Source: Euryodendron excelsum
Lineage: Eukaryota; Streptophyta; Magnoliopsida; Ericales; Pentaphylacaceae
Reading direction: 5' to 3'
Length of the DNA: 64,000 nt
NCBI GenBank assembly: GCA_033060915.1
Contig: CM065387.1
Location: forward strand, 38,788,501 to 38,852,500
Part shown: positions 1 through 13,286 of the stretch, piece after piece
Position numbering within the stretch: position 1 is the first letter of the stretch
Layout of the letters: each line of letters opens with the position of its first letter
Notes under the pieces: generated by a model
The model's input: only the letters and a program-made list of their open reading frames with translations
Told to the model about the DNA's origin: nothing
Databases searched by the model: none
Translations under genes and position numbers: made by a program

Positions 1-1103
1 ATGATTTATGATATTTCTTACATTTTTTTATTCTTTTGCATAATTTAGGCTCATTTTGTGTCTACTTCCATTAAAATTTGATGATATAAAAACTTATTAC
101 GCATTTTTCTTCCTTTCATTGTAGGATCTTACGATTCTCAATCCGATCCAATGTAGGATCCCAATTTTGACAATCTTGGTTCAAACCGATAAAAACAATG
201 AAATTTACTTCTCATTATTTTCCTCTCCGTCAACTTCCTTTTTAATTTGCCCGAGATGTGAGTCAACAGCATCATTGTGATTACTTTGTAGTTTTGTTAG
301 ATTCTTTGTTCATTGTTTCTGTTTTTCTGCTGTTTGTTTCTTCCTTAAATACCAAAAACTAAAAAGAACGACAGTTCCACTATCTGCAGTTTGGACATAT
401 CGCAACACTTACCTTTGTGAGAAGTCTCTGGCTTGAGTTCAGATTCTTCAGATAGCAGTCTGTTATTTAGTTCCTAAAAAAAGAAGAAAAAAATCATCTA
501 TGATCAATGATCCTATTCACAATTTCCAATACCCATATTTCCATCCAAAAGGCTGAAGGTTCTTGTACTCACAACCTTGTAACTGCTTTTTTAGTAGCTT
601 GCTTTCATTTTCCTCTCATTGCAAGTGCACAATCAAACTGGAGTTCTATTTCGTATGCAGTGAATGCCCTTATATTAGAGAAAGAACCTCACGGGATCCC
701 AGATGACTTGTTAACAATTGCACCAAGCAATAAAAATGCAACCACAGACAGGAAAGGTAAAAAATTGACATTGCTTCAATCACTGCAACAACCTTGTACT
801 TTTTTCTAATTTTTTTAGAAAAAGAAAATCTCATATTTTAGAAAAGAAAACATAGCTACAGAATGCCAAACAATCAACAAGTCCAAAAAATGAAGGTTGA
901 ATACTCAAATGTCAAGCATGAAGATAATTAAGATCAGACTTGATAGTAAGGCTGTTTATAGTAAAAACTTATGTTACCTCGTCTCTTATAAATTTGTAAA
1001 ATACCATTGTCGAATACTCGACACTCAGCTAAGAGTATGAGATATGTGTCCAATATGTCTAGTTGGACATACATCTAACATTATAAGCAATTGAGTTTAT
1101 TTT
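1..1103. other. Non-coding DNA, no gene supported
   Basis: AT-rich sequence with short open frames only. The longest, about 100 codons on the plus strand near 507-809, has no recognisable motif and no clear splice or start context. A short stretch near 1010-1070 carries tGTGTCC/GTCGA-type phrases that recur near 2150-2250 and 27830-27990 and look like old transposon debris. Confidence 0.5.
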
Positions 1104-1113
1104 AGAACTAAGC

Positions 1114-1427
1114 AATGTTTTGAAAACTGAACCGGTCGGTTCAACCAGTTGAACAGTCGACGGGTCATATAAATAGTTCGGATGAACCCTCAAAACCATT
1201 TAAGATGGAAAAATGGCTGATTTCTTTCAAATAGTCCAAAACTGCAATTGACCAGATGACCCTTCAAACCGGTAACATTCACAAGGATCGTTCGGTCTTA
1301 ATGCAGTTCCCTCTTTGCCTCCCCTTCCTCCATTCAACCTCTTTCCATGGAATCACTTACTCAGTACTCCGGTACTAGTAGTTCTAACAATCTCCATCTC
1401 CGACTCCAACAACTTCCCATGGCAATA

Positions 1428-1504
<77 letters not shown>

Positions 1505-2036
1505 GTTTATCTTGATTTCTCTCTATCACTTCTTTTTCCTCACATGACAAACTTGGATCTGAAACAAAAGAAGAGGGGTTGCTGTTATAGTGTTATACAA
1601 GTATACACACAAATACATAGATTCTATCATATGGTCCTTTGATAAAGTGGCTTGAAGATTGTATTTTTTTGGTCTTTTGTTAGGCAAAAATGCATTGGAG
1701 ATTGTATTGTTCTTAATCTAAATACCAATTAATTATGTAACCCAGTAAAAGTTAAGTAGAGATTAAAGTTTGAGTTGCAAATTTAATTTATTGGCTTTAT
1801 TGCAAATTCAATGTCTCAGTTGGACTTTGATTTTACAGGCTTCACTACCAATGAATAATGGTTTGATATAATTTTAATGTAACACTAATCTTAACACTTA
1901 GTTTTAATTTATTTGTTTCAATAATTTAAAATATTTATGACATCATGGTTTGATTCCGGGTTGATTCCAGTTGAACCACTAACCCGTAACCCGATCCCTT
2001 TTTTGGTTCGCTCAATGATCCGAGTTTCAAACCATT
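1114..2036. mobile_element. Non-autonomous Mutator-like element (MULE)
   Basis: The element starts AATGTTTTGAAAAC and ends in the inverted form GTTTCAAACCATT, giving short imperfect terminal inverted repeats. Next to each end lie subterminal stretches rich in GGTTCAACC / GAACCGG words in inverted order. The same 10-bp word AGAACTAAGC flanks it exactly on both sides (1104-1113 and 2037-2046), as expected for a Mutator-type target site duplication of 9-11 bp. It encodes no transposase. A long CT microsatellite sits inside. A related end sits near 58280. The superfamily call rests on duplication length and end structure, not on a transposase match. Confidence 0.75.
1431..1502. repeat. (CT)36 microsatellite
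   Basis: An uninterrupted CT run of 72 bp, inside the Mutator-like element. Ser-Leu or Glu-Arg open frames crossing it are artefacts of the repeat. Confidence 0.98.
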
Positions 2037-2046
2037 AGAACTAAGC

Positions 2047-3632
2047 ATGTGACTTCCATTTTAGGTATGAAATGCTATATTTTAACTTATAAATACCATT
2101 TTACCTTTAAAAAATAAAAAAAGTATTTACAAAATATGAAATCTAACCATGTCCAAGTGTCGTTGAAAATAAAAATTAAAAAAATCCGACACTTGGAGAC
2201 ATACCCACACCCTACACCAGGACCCGAGTACAGGTAACATAGGTAAAAACTTTATGCATCATCAGGGACCAAACCAGAAATTATTTTGAGGGAGGGCCAT
2301 GGAAGACCAAGGTGAATTTTTTTTTTTTTTAATTTTGTTGAGGGATTAAGATAAAAATTCTCTTGAATTTTGGAAGGTCAAGCTAAATTTTTTGAATTTT
2401 GTTGGAGGGTCAAGTACTTAAAGGTAAAAATTGTTAAATTTTGGAAGGTCAGAGGAAAATTTTTATACTTGTAGGGGGGCCAATATACATACCCTTTCTT
2501 ATCATAAATATTCAAAATTTATTGGGCCTAAATAGGATTTCGTCAAAGTTTAGGGGGGGCCACAGTCGAACCGTAGGTCCGTCCCTATGCAACATGTAGT
2601 TCAAATTACGCCATTTTCTATGCTAATCAACTAGCAAATCTTTGCACAACCTCAAGAACTAGTATGTGTGAAATTTCTTTAGGAAAGGTCATTTACCACA
2701 CTACAGATCTTACAACTGGATTTCAAGTTTTCCAGTATGTTTTCTCTGCAAATCTTGTAAGGAGGTGTCCTGAACTTAGGAAAGACTTTGCTCCGCACAG
2801 TACCAGATATGGAAAGTAGATGACAGCAACATGAATAATCTACTTCAACCAAACTGAATAATATTAAAAAGACCATACCTCCATCTGACCCCAGTTGAAC
2901 TACTTTAGTCTCAATTTCAGCTACAAATGGATATTAAACCAAGCCTTTTTCCCAATTTTGCTTTTCTTGCCGCAAATTTTTCATGTCTGTAGCGTTGGCC
3001 CTGATAGCTGCTTTTTGCAGCTTCTTGAGCTGTACAATGTACATCAAACAATTCATACATCTAAAACAACTTTAATCCAACTAAGTGGCACAAGTTAAAG
3101 ACCTCTACACACGATATCTGTTTTATATGTACTTCAGTAAAGATTCTTCAAAAGAAACTCAAACTTGGAACACTATTTAGTTTAAAGTATAAGAAAAAGC
3201 CAAAAAATGTGTCACAGAATACCAAACAAATTCAGAATTAAATACCTCAACATTAATATTTACCATAATACAAGGCATAATCTGTAGTACTATGAATGGA
3301 AAAAATGCTTAAAACTATAAAGCGACACTTTAAGTTTCACTATTCTATTTTCCAAAAATTAGGTGCTAGAATGTCTGAATTGGTGAAATTCTAAAACAGT
3401 ACATCAGAACTTAGATATCCAGAAATCTTCAATCTTACGTTACATAATAATGGATTTCTCCAAATAGAAAGTTGATTACATGGAAGGACTTCTTGAACTT
3501 TCTCAAAATTTTAATCTTATTCAACTCTCTATAATCTAGAATTTCACTGTTAGCACATTTAGAAACTAAGTCATACTTCTAGGACATCTTTAGGAAACTT
3601 AATTTTTCGGGTGGGCTGCGGTAAGAGGTTTA
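2047..3632. other. Non-coding, degenerate transposon debris
   Basis: The part 2270-2590 repeats phrases such as GGAGGGTCAAG and TTTTGGAAGGTCA and ends in GGGGGGCC-rich text followed by GTCCGTCCCTATGC. This is the style of an old plant transposon end, but I cannot place it in a family. A minus-strand open frame near 2679-2876 has no recognisable domain. No gene is supported. Confidence 0.4.
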
Positions 3633-3842
3633 CTATTCTAAGGTGGAAGAAAGGTTCTAAGCCTTGTAAACAAGAAGGGGCTGAAACATAACAGGTTCGA
3701 AAAGTGGCAGGTCGCTGGTACTTTTTGTGGTGGGTTTAGGGAACATTATAGGTTTAGGATTCTAAGGTAGAAGGTTCTAAGTTTTGTAAGCAAGAAGGGG
3801 CTGAACGTTAATTGGTTCGAAAAGTGGCACGTTGCTGGATCT
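3633..3842. repeat. Imperfect tandem duplication, about 120-124 bp period
   Basis: Two adjacent copies share ATTCTAAGGT, AAGGTTCTAAG, AAGAAGGGGCTGAA, GGTTCGAAAAGTGGCA and GCTGGTA/GCTGGAT in the same order, offset by 120-124 bp. No coding role is seen. Confidence 0.85.
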
Positions 3843-4512
3843 TTCAAAATTTAACACGATGAAGTTAAAATTTTTTGTGATTTTCATTTGTATAGAGGTT
3901 CTGGAATAGACTTTCTTGATCAGTCTTCAATTTGGTAAGAAGATGAAAGCAATGCATTTTTTAGCATCCACCAGCATGCTTATGCAATTCCACATAGTCA
4001 ATTTGAGATAAATACGTAATAAGTCACCTGAGTGGTAAAGGAATACACTAAGAGAGAGAATCTGAAAAAAATGAAATATCACAATTCTAAAACAACAACA
4101 AAAAAGTCAGCTTTTTTACCAACTCCAATTGGAAACAAAATACAAATTAAAGTTGCACAGAAATCAAACCTGAAACAAATGCTTGTTGAAAATTACATAG
4201 AAACCAAATGTTATATGCTTATTAACTATATATAAATCGTTTTTAAGGAATCCCTGTCTACCGTAGAAAAAGAGTGCTTCTTGGATGTTCAACTGAACTT
4301 TAGCTAGAATGCTGTGAACTGCAGATTTTGTACAGTTGAGCTGCCATGAGGTGGAAGCAATACAATATAGTTGAAATTGAATGGAAATTTTGTTTTCCAA
4401 GAATGTCCTTGATGTTCTTTGTACGTAAGTTTTGGAAATCATAAATTTGTCATGTGTGAAAATTTAGTGCTTAAACTGGATTTAACGTTTAACTGCACTA
4501 CCAAATACAAAC

Positions 4513-4514
<2 letters not shown>

Positions 4515-4556
<42 letters not shown>
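4515..4556. repeat. (GA)21 microsatellite
   Basis: Uninterrupted GA run of 42 bp. Arg-Glu open frames across it are artefacts. Confidence 0.97.
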
Positions 4557-4559
<3 letters not shown>

Positions 4560-7500
4560 AATAAATACATAAAGAAAGTTAATAAAATCAACACCCCGTA
4601 TCTCTAACGAGTATATACTGTTTAACTAAATCTACATGCTCAAGCCTTGTTTGATGACCATTTTTCAAGGCATCATTTCTCTTTCTCCCATGTAAGACCA
4701 CAAAAATGAAAGAAGAAAACACCCAGAGAAAGTCAAGTGCAAAATCATAGATGTAAATTTGAGTGTGAAAAAAAGCATAAGGCTCCAGAAAACCCTCTTT
4801 ATGGGCATATAAAAGAAATCCAGTGAGGAAAATCAACTTAGAACATCCAAAAGACAAACAGTTGATAAGCATAGTGATAGTGACCCAAGAACTTCGCACT
4901 GAACTTTTCTAGAGTAGTCAAGCCTATACGCAGCACAAATTCACCACTACCCAATGCGGGCATAAATCTCAAACAACTATCTTTAGAAAGGAATCAAGAA
5001 TTGGGGGTTATTCAAACAGATCAAAGAAATGAATCCACCTTGTGGTTGGGGATAGAATGCAAATGCTCTAGAAAACAAGAAGTTAATTCAGAGCTACAAG
5101 AATGTCCAATCAGCCCCATATATTATCAATTAGACCCTATAGATACTACTACTAGTCATTGGAATGCCAGCCCTTTCAATGACATCAACAATTCTAATGG
5201 CACCAATCTATATCCCCTCTTAAGGAGACAAAAATCAAACGTAATAAGTGCATAAGAGGGTTGCCATGCAAAATGCCCCATCTCTAAGACATTTTCGTAG
5301 TATTAAGGGAGGGACTCAACAGCATCAAGAGCAAGCTTAATTTTTTATTTAACAACAAAATATAATAAAAGCTAGGATACTGGTGCTCCAGCGGAAATGT
5401 AATGCCTAAGTACTGAAAGTAGAGATGCAAGAATGAAAAAAAAAAAAAACAAAAAATCAGTGTATAGATCAAAAGAACTACAGATATAGTATAAATATTG
5501 CTTTCTACTATGTATATATATCCCACACAACATTAGTTTCTACCAAAAGATTTGCACAAAAAAACTTCAAACGTTGCACTTGCTTCCATAAAAAAGCAAT
5601 AGTAAAGCCTTACACTCATAATTCAGCCTCCATAGTGGTTTAGAACTGACTTATAATAAATAACAGGGATGAAAAAAACAAACAAAAAATAAAAAGAGTA
5701 AGTACCTAGAGATAGTCATCTGAAGATGACGAACTTGGTAAGCCAAAGAGAAGATGTATTAAGTGGAGAACGCAAAGTTAGGTAAGCCAAAGAAGCTGCA
5801 ATCCTGAACAAAGACAACAAAAAATATCATCAAACATTATGATAAAGAAGACAATAAAATAAAAGAAAGAAAATAAAAACATTTGAAGCTTGTGTGGGTC
5901 GAAGAACATTATTAGGTGGAGTATGATGCCTCTGGCAGGCTGAAGAAATTGTAAGACGTGGCCAGCGAACCTACAGTGCATCACCGGAGATTCGGTGAAG
6001 CTGTATGACAAAGAGAACAGAACCGAAAATGATGAAGAGAGAATTTCAAGAGAGGCGTAAGAAAAAACAATAAGGGAGAGTTATATTCAGCCAAAAAAAT
6101 TCTATACAAGCCTCGGTTAGAAATCGACAAACACAAATTAAAATAAAATTGGGTAGAGAGATTTTTCTGCCTTTTGCTTTGCAGAAAGAAGGAGATGATC
6201 AACAGAGCTAAAAGAGAAGAAAAGGATGTGATTTTCTCAGTTCGAGCTTTGCGGCTGTCATCTGATTTCGGACATATATGGGTGAACGAAGGTGCTGGTG
6301 TGGTGGTGTTACGGTTGGTGTTTATGGTTATTTCTAGATAGAGTGAATAGCCAAAGATGATTACCTGAAAGATTTGGGTAGCCAGAGAAGTGATAAAGCC
6401 GTGCAGATCAGAGAAGAACAATGACCAGCGTTGAAGATTGATGAGGAGAAAAGAGAGGGAAAAAAAAATTGACATCTGGGAGAGCTATTAGACAAGCAAG
6501 AGATAGCTTCATCTTCATCCTTATCCATTCTCTGTCCGGACAAGACATGAGCAGTCAACTCGTTGCAGAAAACAGTAGCTTTCATGCGCATATCTCCATT
6601 GTTATCCCTAATAAAAGCAAACAGCAGAAGGAAAAACAGGGCAAAGTGATAAGGGCATATTGGGTATTTCATCGATGCAAATTTCCTTTATTACCCCATA
6701 TAGAAGAAGACAACACAGCAACAAATATAGAAATTGAAGGATGAAATTGACCTTCACAAAGGATGAAAAGTTATTGTCGAGGAGCATCCGCTCTTTATAC
6801 AAATAATTATGGATTTGATAATTATGGATTTGTATTTCTTTGACTCTGCGTTGCAAATGCACTATATTGCCACCACTATATTTTTCCGACCTTTGATTAT
6901 TCAGCCTTATAAACAACACACTTTTAGCTCTCTATTCCAGGTCCCAAATCTCAACTATTTAGTCTAATATTCAAATAATATTAAATTAAAATAATTTTAA
7001 AGTACAATTATTTATTTAATATTCCTTTTATCTAACTATTATCTACTACTATTTTAAAATCTTTGTTTTTAAACACTTTATAGGTCATCTTTCAGCTTTG
7101 GTGGTTTGGTGGTATGACAGTTGTGTGAGTCATCTTTTACTTTTCAATATTCCAATCCTATAACTTACAGTACTATTACTCACTCAATATTCCATTTATC
7201 TATCTACTATTTACTACTATTTAAAATTTCTCTTGTTAAACTTTTTTCACAGTTGGTTGTTATGACAATTGTCGATTTATCTGATTTTATAGGTAATTTA
7301 ATTTTAGTTTTGGTGTGGGAGTACTCTTTTTGTGTACAAACTTTGTACAAGGGCAGCACCTGAATATACTTTTCTATTAGTTATCAAAAACAAAAGATTA
7401 TTAATTAGAATACAATGCATATGGTCTATATATTTAAATTTTGCCCATATGAACAAAAATCCAGCTTATAGAACCTGTACGATTTTGTTGAATTTTATCT

Positions 7501-9300
7501 GCACATAAAGTTAGTTTGCCCAATTTAATCATGTCTTCGGTTTCCTAAATCACTTTCTGATAGTGTTGCAGTTTTCTGAAGTCGTGGACGGACAGTGGGT
7601 TGGGTTGTGTGGTGGATGTATTTGCTAGAGCATCTATTGCTTTTGGTTTCCAAATCCTCCAGCAGAAACTATGAAACTTCACCTCCCTTTGAATCAGAGC
7701 TACATATTAGTAACGACACTAGAAGAAAATACATGCATTGGTGCATAACATAATGTTGAATCTCATAACCATACCCTTAATCGTGTCAGCCTAGCAATGT
7801 CTTTCACCATACCAAGAGGAAGGCCAAGTAATTCTAGACAAGTCCCTGTTCAACATGAAACTGCAGCAAGAAAGTAACAGAACATCATAATTGCAATCTA
7901 TATTCGATAGCTGTTTTCTACGAAAGAAGGCATACGCAAAGTGCCATAGTCTTCAAGTAAGGAATGTGCTACAAAAGTAAAACCATACGTGCTCAAATAT
8001 TGATATTCCATTATAAGTAGATCCATCTCAGATTGCAGACTTTATCAGGAAATTACGTTATGTAATTCCAAAGTACATCTGAAGCTCAAGTACTCACAAC
8101 ATGTCATTCACTTTTAAAGTAGGGTTGCACAACAGGAAGACCCAGAAGTTCTTCTCATATTTTTGCTATTAAACGTCATGTGCCTAAAAATATAACAAAA
8201 ACATCAAATAAATGCAGAAAAATGAACCAAGCTTTTACCTGCCAAAGCCAGCTTGCACAAACAGCCAATGGCTGAAAGTATAAATGCAATTGTTATCCGA
8301 GATTAAGGATTAGAAAATCAGTCATTCAATTGCATAGAAAGAATACATTTCTAAGTAAATAAAGCGCTAGCCTTACTAGAATGGCATCATAACTGTAGCA
8401 AGAGGAACATTCTAAAACAAAAAAAAAAAAACCATAAAGCAACTATGCACCCCAACAAAAATCCATAAATTAAAGTGAAAAAAGAAAGAAAGACAGAATT
8501 TAACTTGGAAAAGTCAGTGCTTATCACCACCATACTGTTGAAGTCACAAAGCCCATCACAGTCCATAGCTCTGACACAGAACATGGACCACAGCTATGAC
8601 AAAGAACATGGACAACAGCCCCACTTTTTTAGCAAATACTGATTCAACATCGGATAAATTAAGGCATCAACCAATAAATATACCTCCCTTCCCTATTTCC
8701 ATTTTTACAGCAATACTAAATGGATTCATGAATCGCATAGCAAGTCCGAACCCAGCTCTTGCAAACCAAGAGAAAGCTTTCAATCCAGCCCTTGTACAGA
8801 ACAGGAGCTACTCTCATTACGATCCCCTAAATCATGAGTTTTTTTTTATGTTATTACTGCCCAAAAGAAGTAGTGTTCTTTGAATTTCAAATAGAAGAGC
8901 AATGGTGAAGACCTTAGTTAATGGAAGAGCAGATATCAGATTTTCAGCTACAAATATCAATTGAATAATGTAGAAATCCCGATTTAGGGGGCAGCAGGGA
9001 GGATTGGGGAAATATATAGAACCATTTTGACTGCACATGCACAAAAACACTTATATATGCATTATTGTGGAGATTCTACCACGGTGATCTTAGTTTCAGA
9101 TAGAAATTATTGCAGAGCTTGGCGCTACAGGTGCCAGAGTTCTTTGATCCGAATGTACCTACTGAAACAGACGTTATACAGTGTAATTTGTACGTACAAC
9201 AGAATATAAGAAGTGTTTATCGAACAAACCCCACTACAATGAAGTATAGAACCATTTCGTAGATCTAGAATTCAGAGATGTAGGGTTTCTAATCTGAATT
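4557..9300. other. Long non-coding stretch, no gene supported
   Basis: Many short open frames on both strands, none with a recognisable domain. The minus strand near 5980-6475 is locally richer in coding-like text (one segment reads NLQRWSLFFSDLHGF and ends at a plausible GT donor near 6365), but no chain of exons can be built. A 60-bp segment near 7019-7080 recurs at about 7187-7250 (shared ATTCC.TTTATCTA and TACTACTATTT.AAAAT words). The stretch could hold introns or a non-coding transcript of a minus-strand unit starting near 9.6 kb; that is inference only. Confidence 0.35.
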
Positions 9301-9305
9301 TGATC

Positions 9306-9640
9306 TTAACAAGTATAAATGCATTTAAATCTGGGGTTCAATAATTTCAAATACCTATATACGTCGACATCGACAACCAGAGAAAGGGAAAGACTAACGT
9401 GCAGGGTTGTCGATGGACGTCGAACAGATGTCATCGTCGTCAACTTCTTCTTAGCCGCCACATCTTCACCGTCAGAAGGGAGAGAGAGGGGGACTGATCT
9501 CAGAGTGAGTAAGAGGTCACAGTAGTGTTGCTGAACTCTCCGTCGATCGATCTGAGAGACAGAGAGAGACAGAGAGAGGTGGTCGGGAGAAGAAAGTGAG
9601 AGGAGGCGAGTGACAGGTGACAACAACGTAGGAAAAATAC
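9306..9640 (-). other. Pyrimidine-rich leader-like segment, possible 5' exon
   Basis: On the minus strand this stretch is rich in CTCTCTCT and CTCC tracts and is far more GC-rich than its surroundings, the usual look of a plant 5' untranslated leader. The 106-codon open frame in it is low complexity (Leu/Ser) and does not look like a folded protein. The first ATG in the leader (ATGTGGCGGC) closes after a few codons. No downstream exon can be named, so this may equally be a dead promoter. Confidence 0.25.
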
Positions 9641-9865
9641 ATGAGATGTTATTTTAGTCCGATTTAAAAAACGACGTCCCTTATCTGTTGTGCTGAGGTG
9701 GGGAGCTAACAGCATAATCGCGTATTTTTAGCAAGAAAGATTATTATAAATACGACTAATAGAGAATGATTCAATCAGATTTGAAATAAACAATTTTTGA
9801 TTTGCTTGACCTTATTTTTAGGCTTTGTCTTGCGTCTTGACCTGATCTTTCATATTTGTAGCTAC

Positions 9866-9886
9866 ATATATATATATATATATATA
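9866..9886. repeat. (TA)n microsatellite
   Basis: About ten TA units in AT-rich DNA. Confidence 0.9.
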
Positions 9887-10029
9887 AATATAGTTAGCGT
9901 ATACATATACTTAAATTAATCATAGTTATTAATGTCTTGATTTGATCTCTCTCTAAACACATATTTATTTGTTATATATACTTCTTCTTGTTATTTTTGT
10001 CTGAATTATAATTACAAGTATGAAATCTT

Positions 10030-10620
10030 GATTAGGCGTCACTGCAACAGGCGCCAAGTCAGTCCTCTCACTATAAATAAAGAGTCTCTTCAGTATGAAA
10101 GAAATTCGCAAACTCAGTCTAAGAACTCTACTCTTCGATATACAGAGCCCGTGGCCTCCCTAAACTCTAGTTTTCTTTAGATTTTTCAAACCCTAACCCC
10201 CATACACAAACCCTAGCTCTCATATACTCTCATACACTAACCTCTATTGAAGACTTGAAGTGCTGCAACCCCAAGCTCTCGAAGATCAATACAAGTTTCC
10301 GAAGATCAAGACGAAGACTGAAGGGAATACCGAAGCAAAGTAATGAAAACAAAGCAACTGAAACAAGGCAAATAAAAGAAGACGCAAAGTAGGCTCCCTA
10401 TTTAAGTTTACGCATCTTCCCCCTCTCTCTTCTCTCTCCAAACCCACTTGGGTTTTTTTCTATTTTAATTCCCCATTTTCTTCTCCCCCTCTCGCCCTTT
10501 TCTTGCATGCTTGAAACAAGGGACTTCTCGGTCCGTGTATAAGATTAGGCTATTGAAGATTACCGTATCGGCGGCTTTCTTTTAGTCTAACCGGAGACCA
10601 TGTGGGTTCAGCCTCCTTGG
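10030..10620 (+). other. Leader-like segment with TATA box, possible LTR or 5' UTR remnant
   Basis: A CTATAAATAA box at 10071-10080 is followed by AGAGTCTCTTC, by 'aaaccctaaccc'-type text and by CTCT-rich text, the usual order in a plant LTR promoter and leader. The following 2 kb of low-complexity repeat and the GC-richer segment near 12770-13150 may belong to the same unit. No paired LTR or polyprotein is visible, so the class is open. Confidence 0.35.
10071..10080 (+). promoter_or_regulatory. TATA-box-like sequence
   Basis: CTATAAATAA, about 30 bp upstream of CTTCAGTATGAAAG, where a start site would be expected. Part of the possible LTR or leader described above. Confidence 0.35.
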
Positions 10621-10639
10621 TTATGTGGTAAATCCTTTA

Positions 10640-12660
10640 ACCTTGTATGTTCACTACCCCAACTTGCATTATGCATATCATGATCTTGCATTCCTCCAAA
10701 ATCCGTTTTCCAACTTGTTTTCAAAACTTATATTAAAATCTTTTTCAAAACTTGTGTTAAAATTTTCTTCTTCAAAACTTGTTTTCAAAATCACAATTCT
10801 AAGGTGATTCTAGTCTTTTCATGGATAAGGTTGCTTTAGAAAAGTGTTATATTTAAAGTGACTAATATGGTCCATATTTTCAAAATCATTGTTGTTTTCA
10901 AAACCACTATCTTAAAATGGTTCTAACTTTCTTATGGTTAGAATCGCTTTAGGAAAGTGAGATATTTTTATGGACTTTTTAAAAACTCTCTTTTCAAATT
11001 TTTCCTTCTAAAAATCCCTTTTTCAACATGCTTTCTAAAAATTCTCTCCAAAATTCGTTTCCAAAATTGTTTTCTAAAACATTCCCTTCAAAGATTTGTT
11101 TTCCAAAATGTCTTCTTAAACTCCTTTCCAAAACGCTTTCTTCAAATTCACTTTCTAAGAACAATCCCTAAGTGCTCTCCTAAAAACTCTTTCCAAAAAC
11201 CCTTTCTAAGATCTCCTTTCAAAAATCTTCCTTTTCAAAAATTCACTTTCTAAAAACCCTTTATCTTGGTGCCCAAGTCAAACCTTAGAGCCAATAATTA
11301 GGAAACCCTAATCTTTCTTTTCAAAAATATGATTTTCAATCTTGCCTCAAGACCTAGGTTTCCAAAATCTTCTTTTTTTACATCAAAATCATAAGTTTCC
11401 AAAACCTATTTTTTCTACATCAAAACTATAGTCTTCCCAAATCTAGGATTTTCAAAACTTCACCTTTCCAAATCCACGCCAAATCAAATCTTCCGTTTTA
11501 GGAAACCAAATCCAATTTCCTGTTTAGGAAACTAGATCCAATCATCCATTTTCGGAAATAAAATCAAAGCATCTCTTTTAGAAACAAAATCCAATCCTTC
11601 GCTTTAGGAAATAAAAATCTCAATCCTTCCAAATCCAAATATTTTCTAATGCAAATCTTTCCTATTCTCATACCTTCCTAAACTTTAAGTTTCCCAAACT
11701 TTAACTTTTAAATCTTTCCTTAAACTTTAAGCTTCCAAATCTTTTCTAATTCAACCCTTTCCTAATTTCATACATTTTCAAATTTCAACTTTTCAAATTC
11801 AAATTTTCAAATATTTCTTAAACTTAAATCTTTCTTAACTTCAAGTGTTTTCTAAAACTCAAACTTTCAAACATTTTCTAAATTCTAAGCTTTCCTAAAC
11901 TTCAAATCTTTTCAAATCTAAAACTTTCTAAATTCAAAATTTTCTTACTTTCAAAACTTCCCTATTTCAAAATATTTCAAATTCAAAATTTTCTAATTTC
12001 AATACTTTCTTAAAATGAAACATTTCCTATTTCAAAACTTTCTTATTTCAAAACTTTCATGAATGAAAACTTTTCTAATTTGAACACTCTCCTAAACCAA
12101 AACTTTCCTAAATCGAAACTTTTCTAAAATGGAACTTTCCTAATTCAAATATTTTCTAAATCCAATCTTTTCTTAAATCTAACATTCAAGTCAAATCTTT
12201 TTTAAAACCCTTCCAAGTCAAATTAAAATTTTCTTAATCTCAAGTCTTTCCTAAAGTCTCATTTTTTCTAAGTCTAGATTTCCTAAAACCAGGCTTTTCA
12301 AAACCAATCTTTTCAAATTTTCCAATCAAAGTTCAATCTCTTAATCTTTCAATCCAAATTCCAATTCAATTTCTTTTTCTAATCAAATATTCTATTTTCT
12401 ATCGGACTCTTGTCCAAATTACGACTAACCTGATTTCTTCAAAGGGATGTGTAAGCAACCCTCATAGGTGCGGTCACCACCTTTTTCAAATCTCAAATTT
12501 CATGATCTATTTCAAACTTCCAATTCCAAATTTCTATTTCCAAATCTTTATTTCCAATCTCCAAAACTTTCTTTCAAAATCATATTTATCTTTTCAAATC
12601 AAATCAAATCAAATCTATTTTCAAAATCAAAGTATTTTCTTACACTTGCATATCATGTAT
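10640..12660. repeat. Degenerate TTTTCAAAA / TTTCCTAAA low-complexity array
   Basis: About 2 kb made almost wholly of variants of an 8-15 bp theme, TTTTC(T)AAAA, CTTTCCTAAAC and ATTTCAAAAC, on one strand. The unit length is not fixed, so it is not a classical satellite. The strand bias (C on plus, G almost absent) is strong and continuous. Phe/Leu/Lys/Ser-rich open frames in it (for example near 10957-11253) are by-products. Confidence 0.8.
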
Positions 12661-13282
12661 CATGTTAAATTTCTTTTCAAAAATTCTTTTCTAAAGTGGA
12701 TAGTTTTGTACCTAGATGAATTGAAGACTCTCATAGATGAATTTACGGTGAATAGACATGTAGGTACCACAAGGGCGGGATAGGGTGATGGCTTAGTGCG
12801 TCTTTTTTACACGTAACTAGCCTCCGAACCTAGGATTACTATTTTTAAACACCAAATGGAGTTTTATTTTCAAAAAATGGCTTAAATATTTTTCAAAGGT
12901 TGCCAAACAACCTATTTTCCTAAAAACCTTCTCTTGAGGAAGTATTTTCAAAATTGTTTTCAAAAACCCTAAGTGTAATCTTCGGATTGTGTTTAGTTTT
13001 TAGGTGACCTAACTCACTTTTTTAAAGGAGAAAACTCATTTCAACAGTTTAAAAAGAAATTCATTTCTACCATTTTCGGGATAGAGAATGTGGTTTCGGA
13101 CCTACATTGGACCTTGTGTACTTATTTCACGAGATGGCTGTTAATTAGCATAATTATAGTGTTGATCATTTTCTTTCAAATTGAATCATGTTTTTGACAC
13201 TTGCTAAGGTAAAAGAAAATGTTTATTCTTGCAAAATGTATATATGTGCATATATATATATATAAGTATGTGTACGCGCGCA
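12661..13282. other. Unique-looking segment after the repeat array
   Basis: Holds GGTACCACAAGGGCGGG, TAGGGTGATGGCTTAGTGCG and a (TA)n near 13250. The composition differs from the array before it. It may be the distal part of the same unclassified element. No coding signal is supported. Confidence 0.3.
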
Positions 13283-13286
13283 TGCA

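Noticed and set aside
1353..1642. Open frames with Ser-Leu or Glu-Arg repeats
   Set aside because: They are translations of the CT microsatellite; no flanking coding signal.
5981..6672. Minus-strand frames of 103-164 codons as a host gene
   Set aside because: Low complexity, no domain, and start and splice context unconvincing; left as unassigned.
10957..11253. A 98-codon Phe/Leu/Lys-rich open frame
   Set aside because: It is a by-product of the TTTTCAAAA repeat, which lacks G and hence many stops in that frame.
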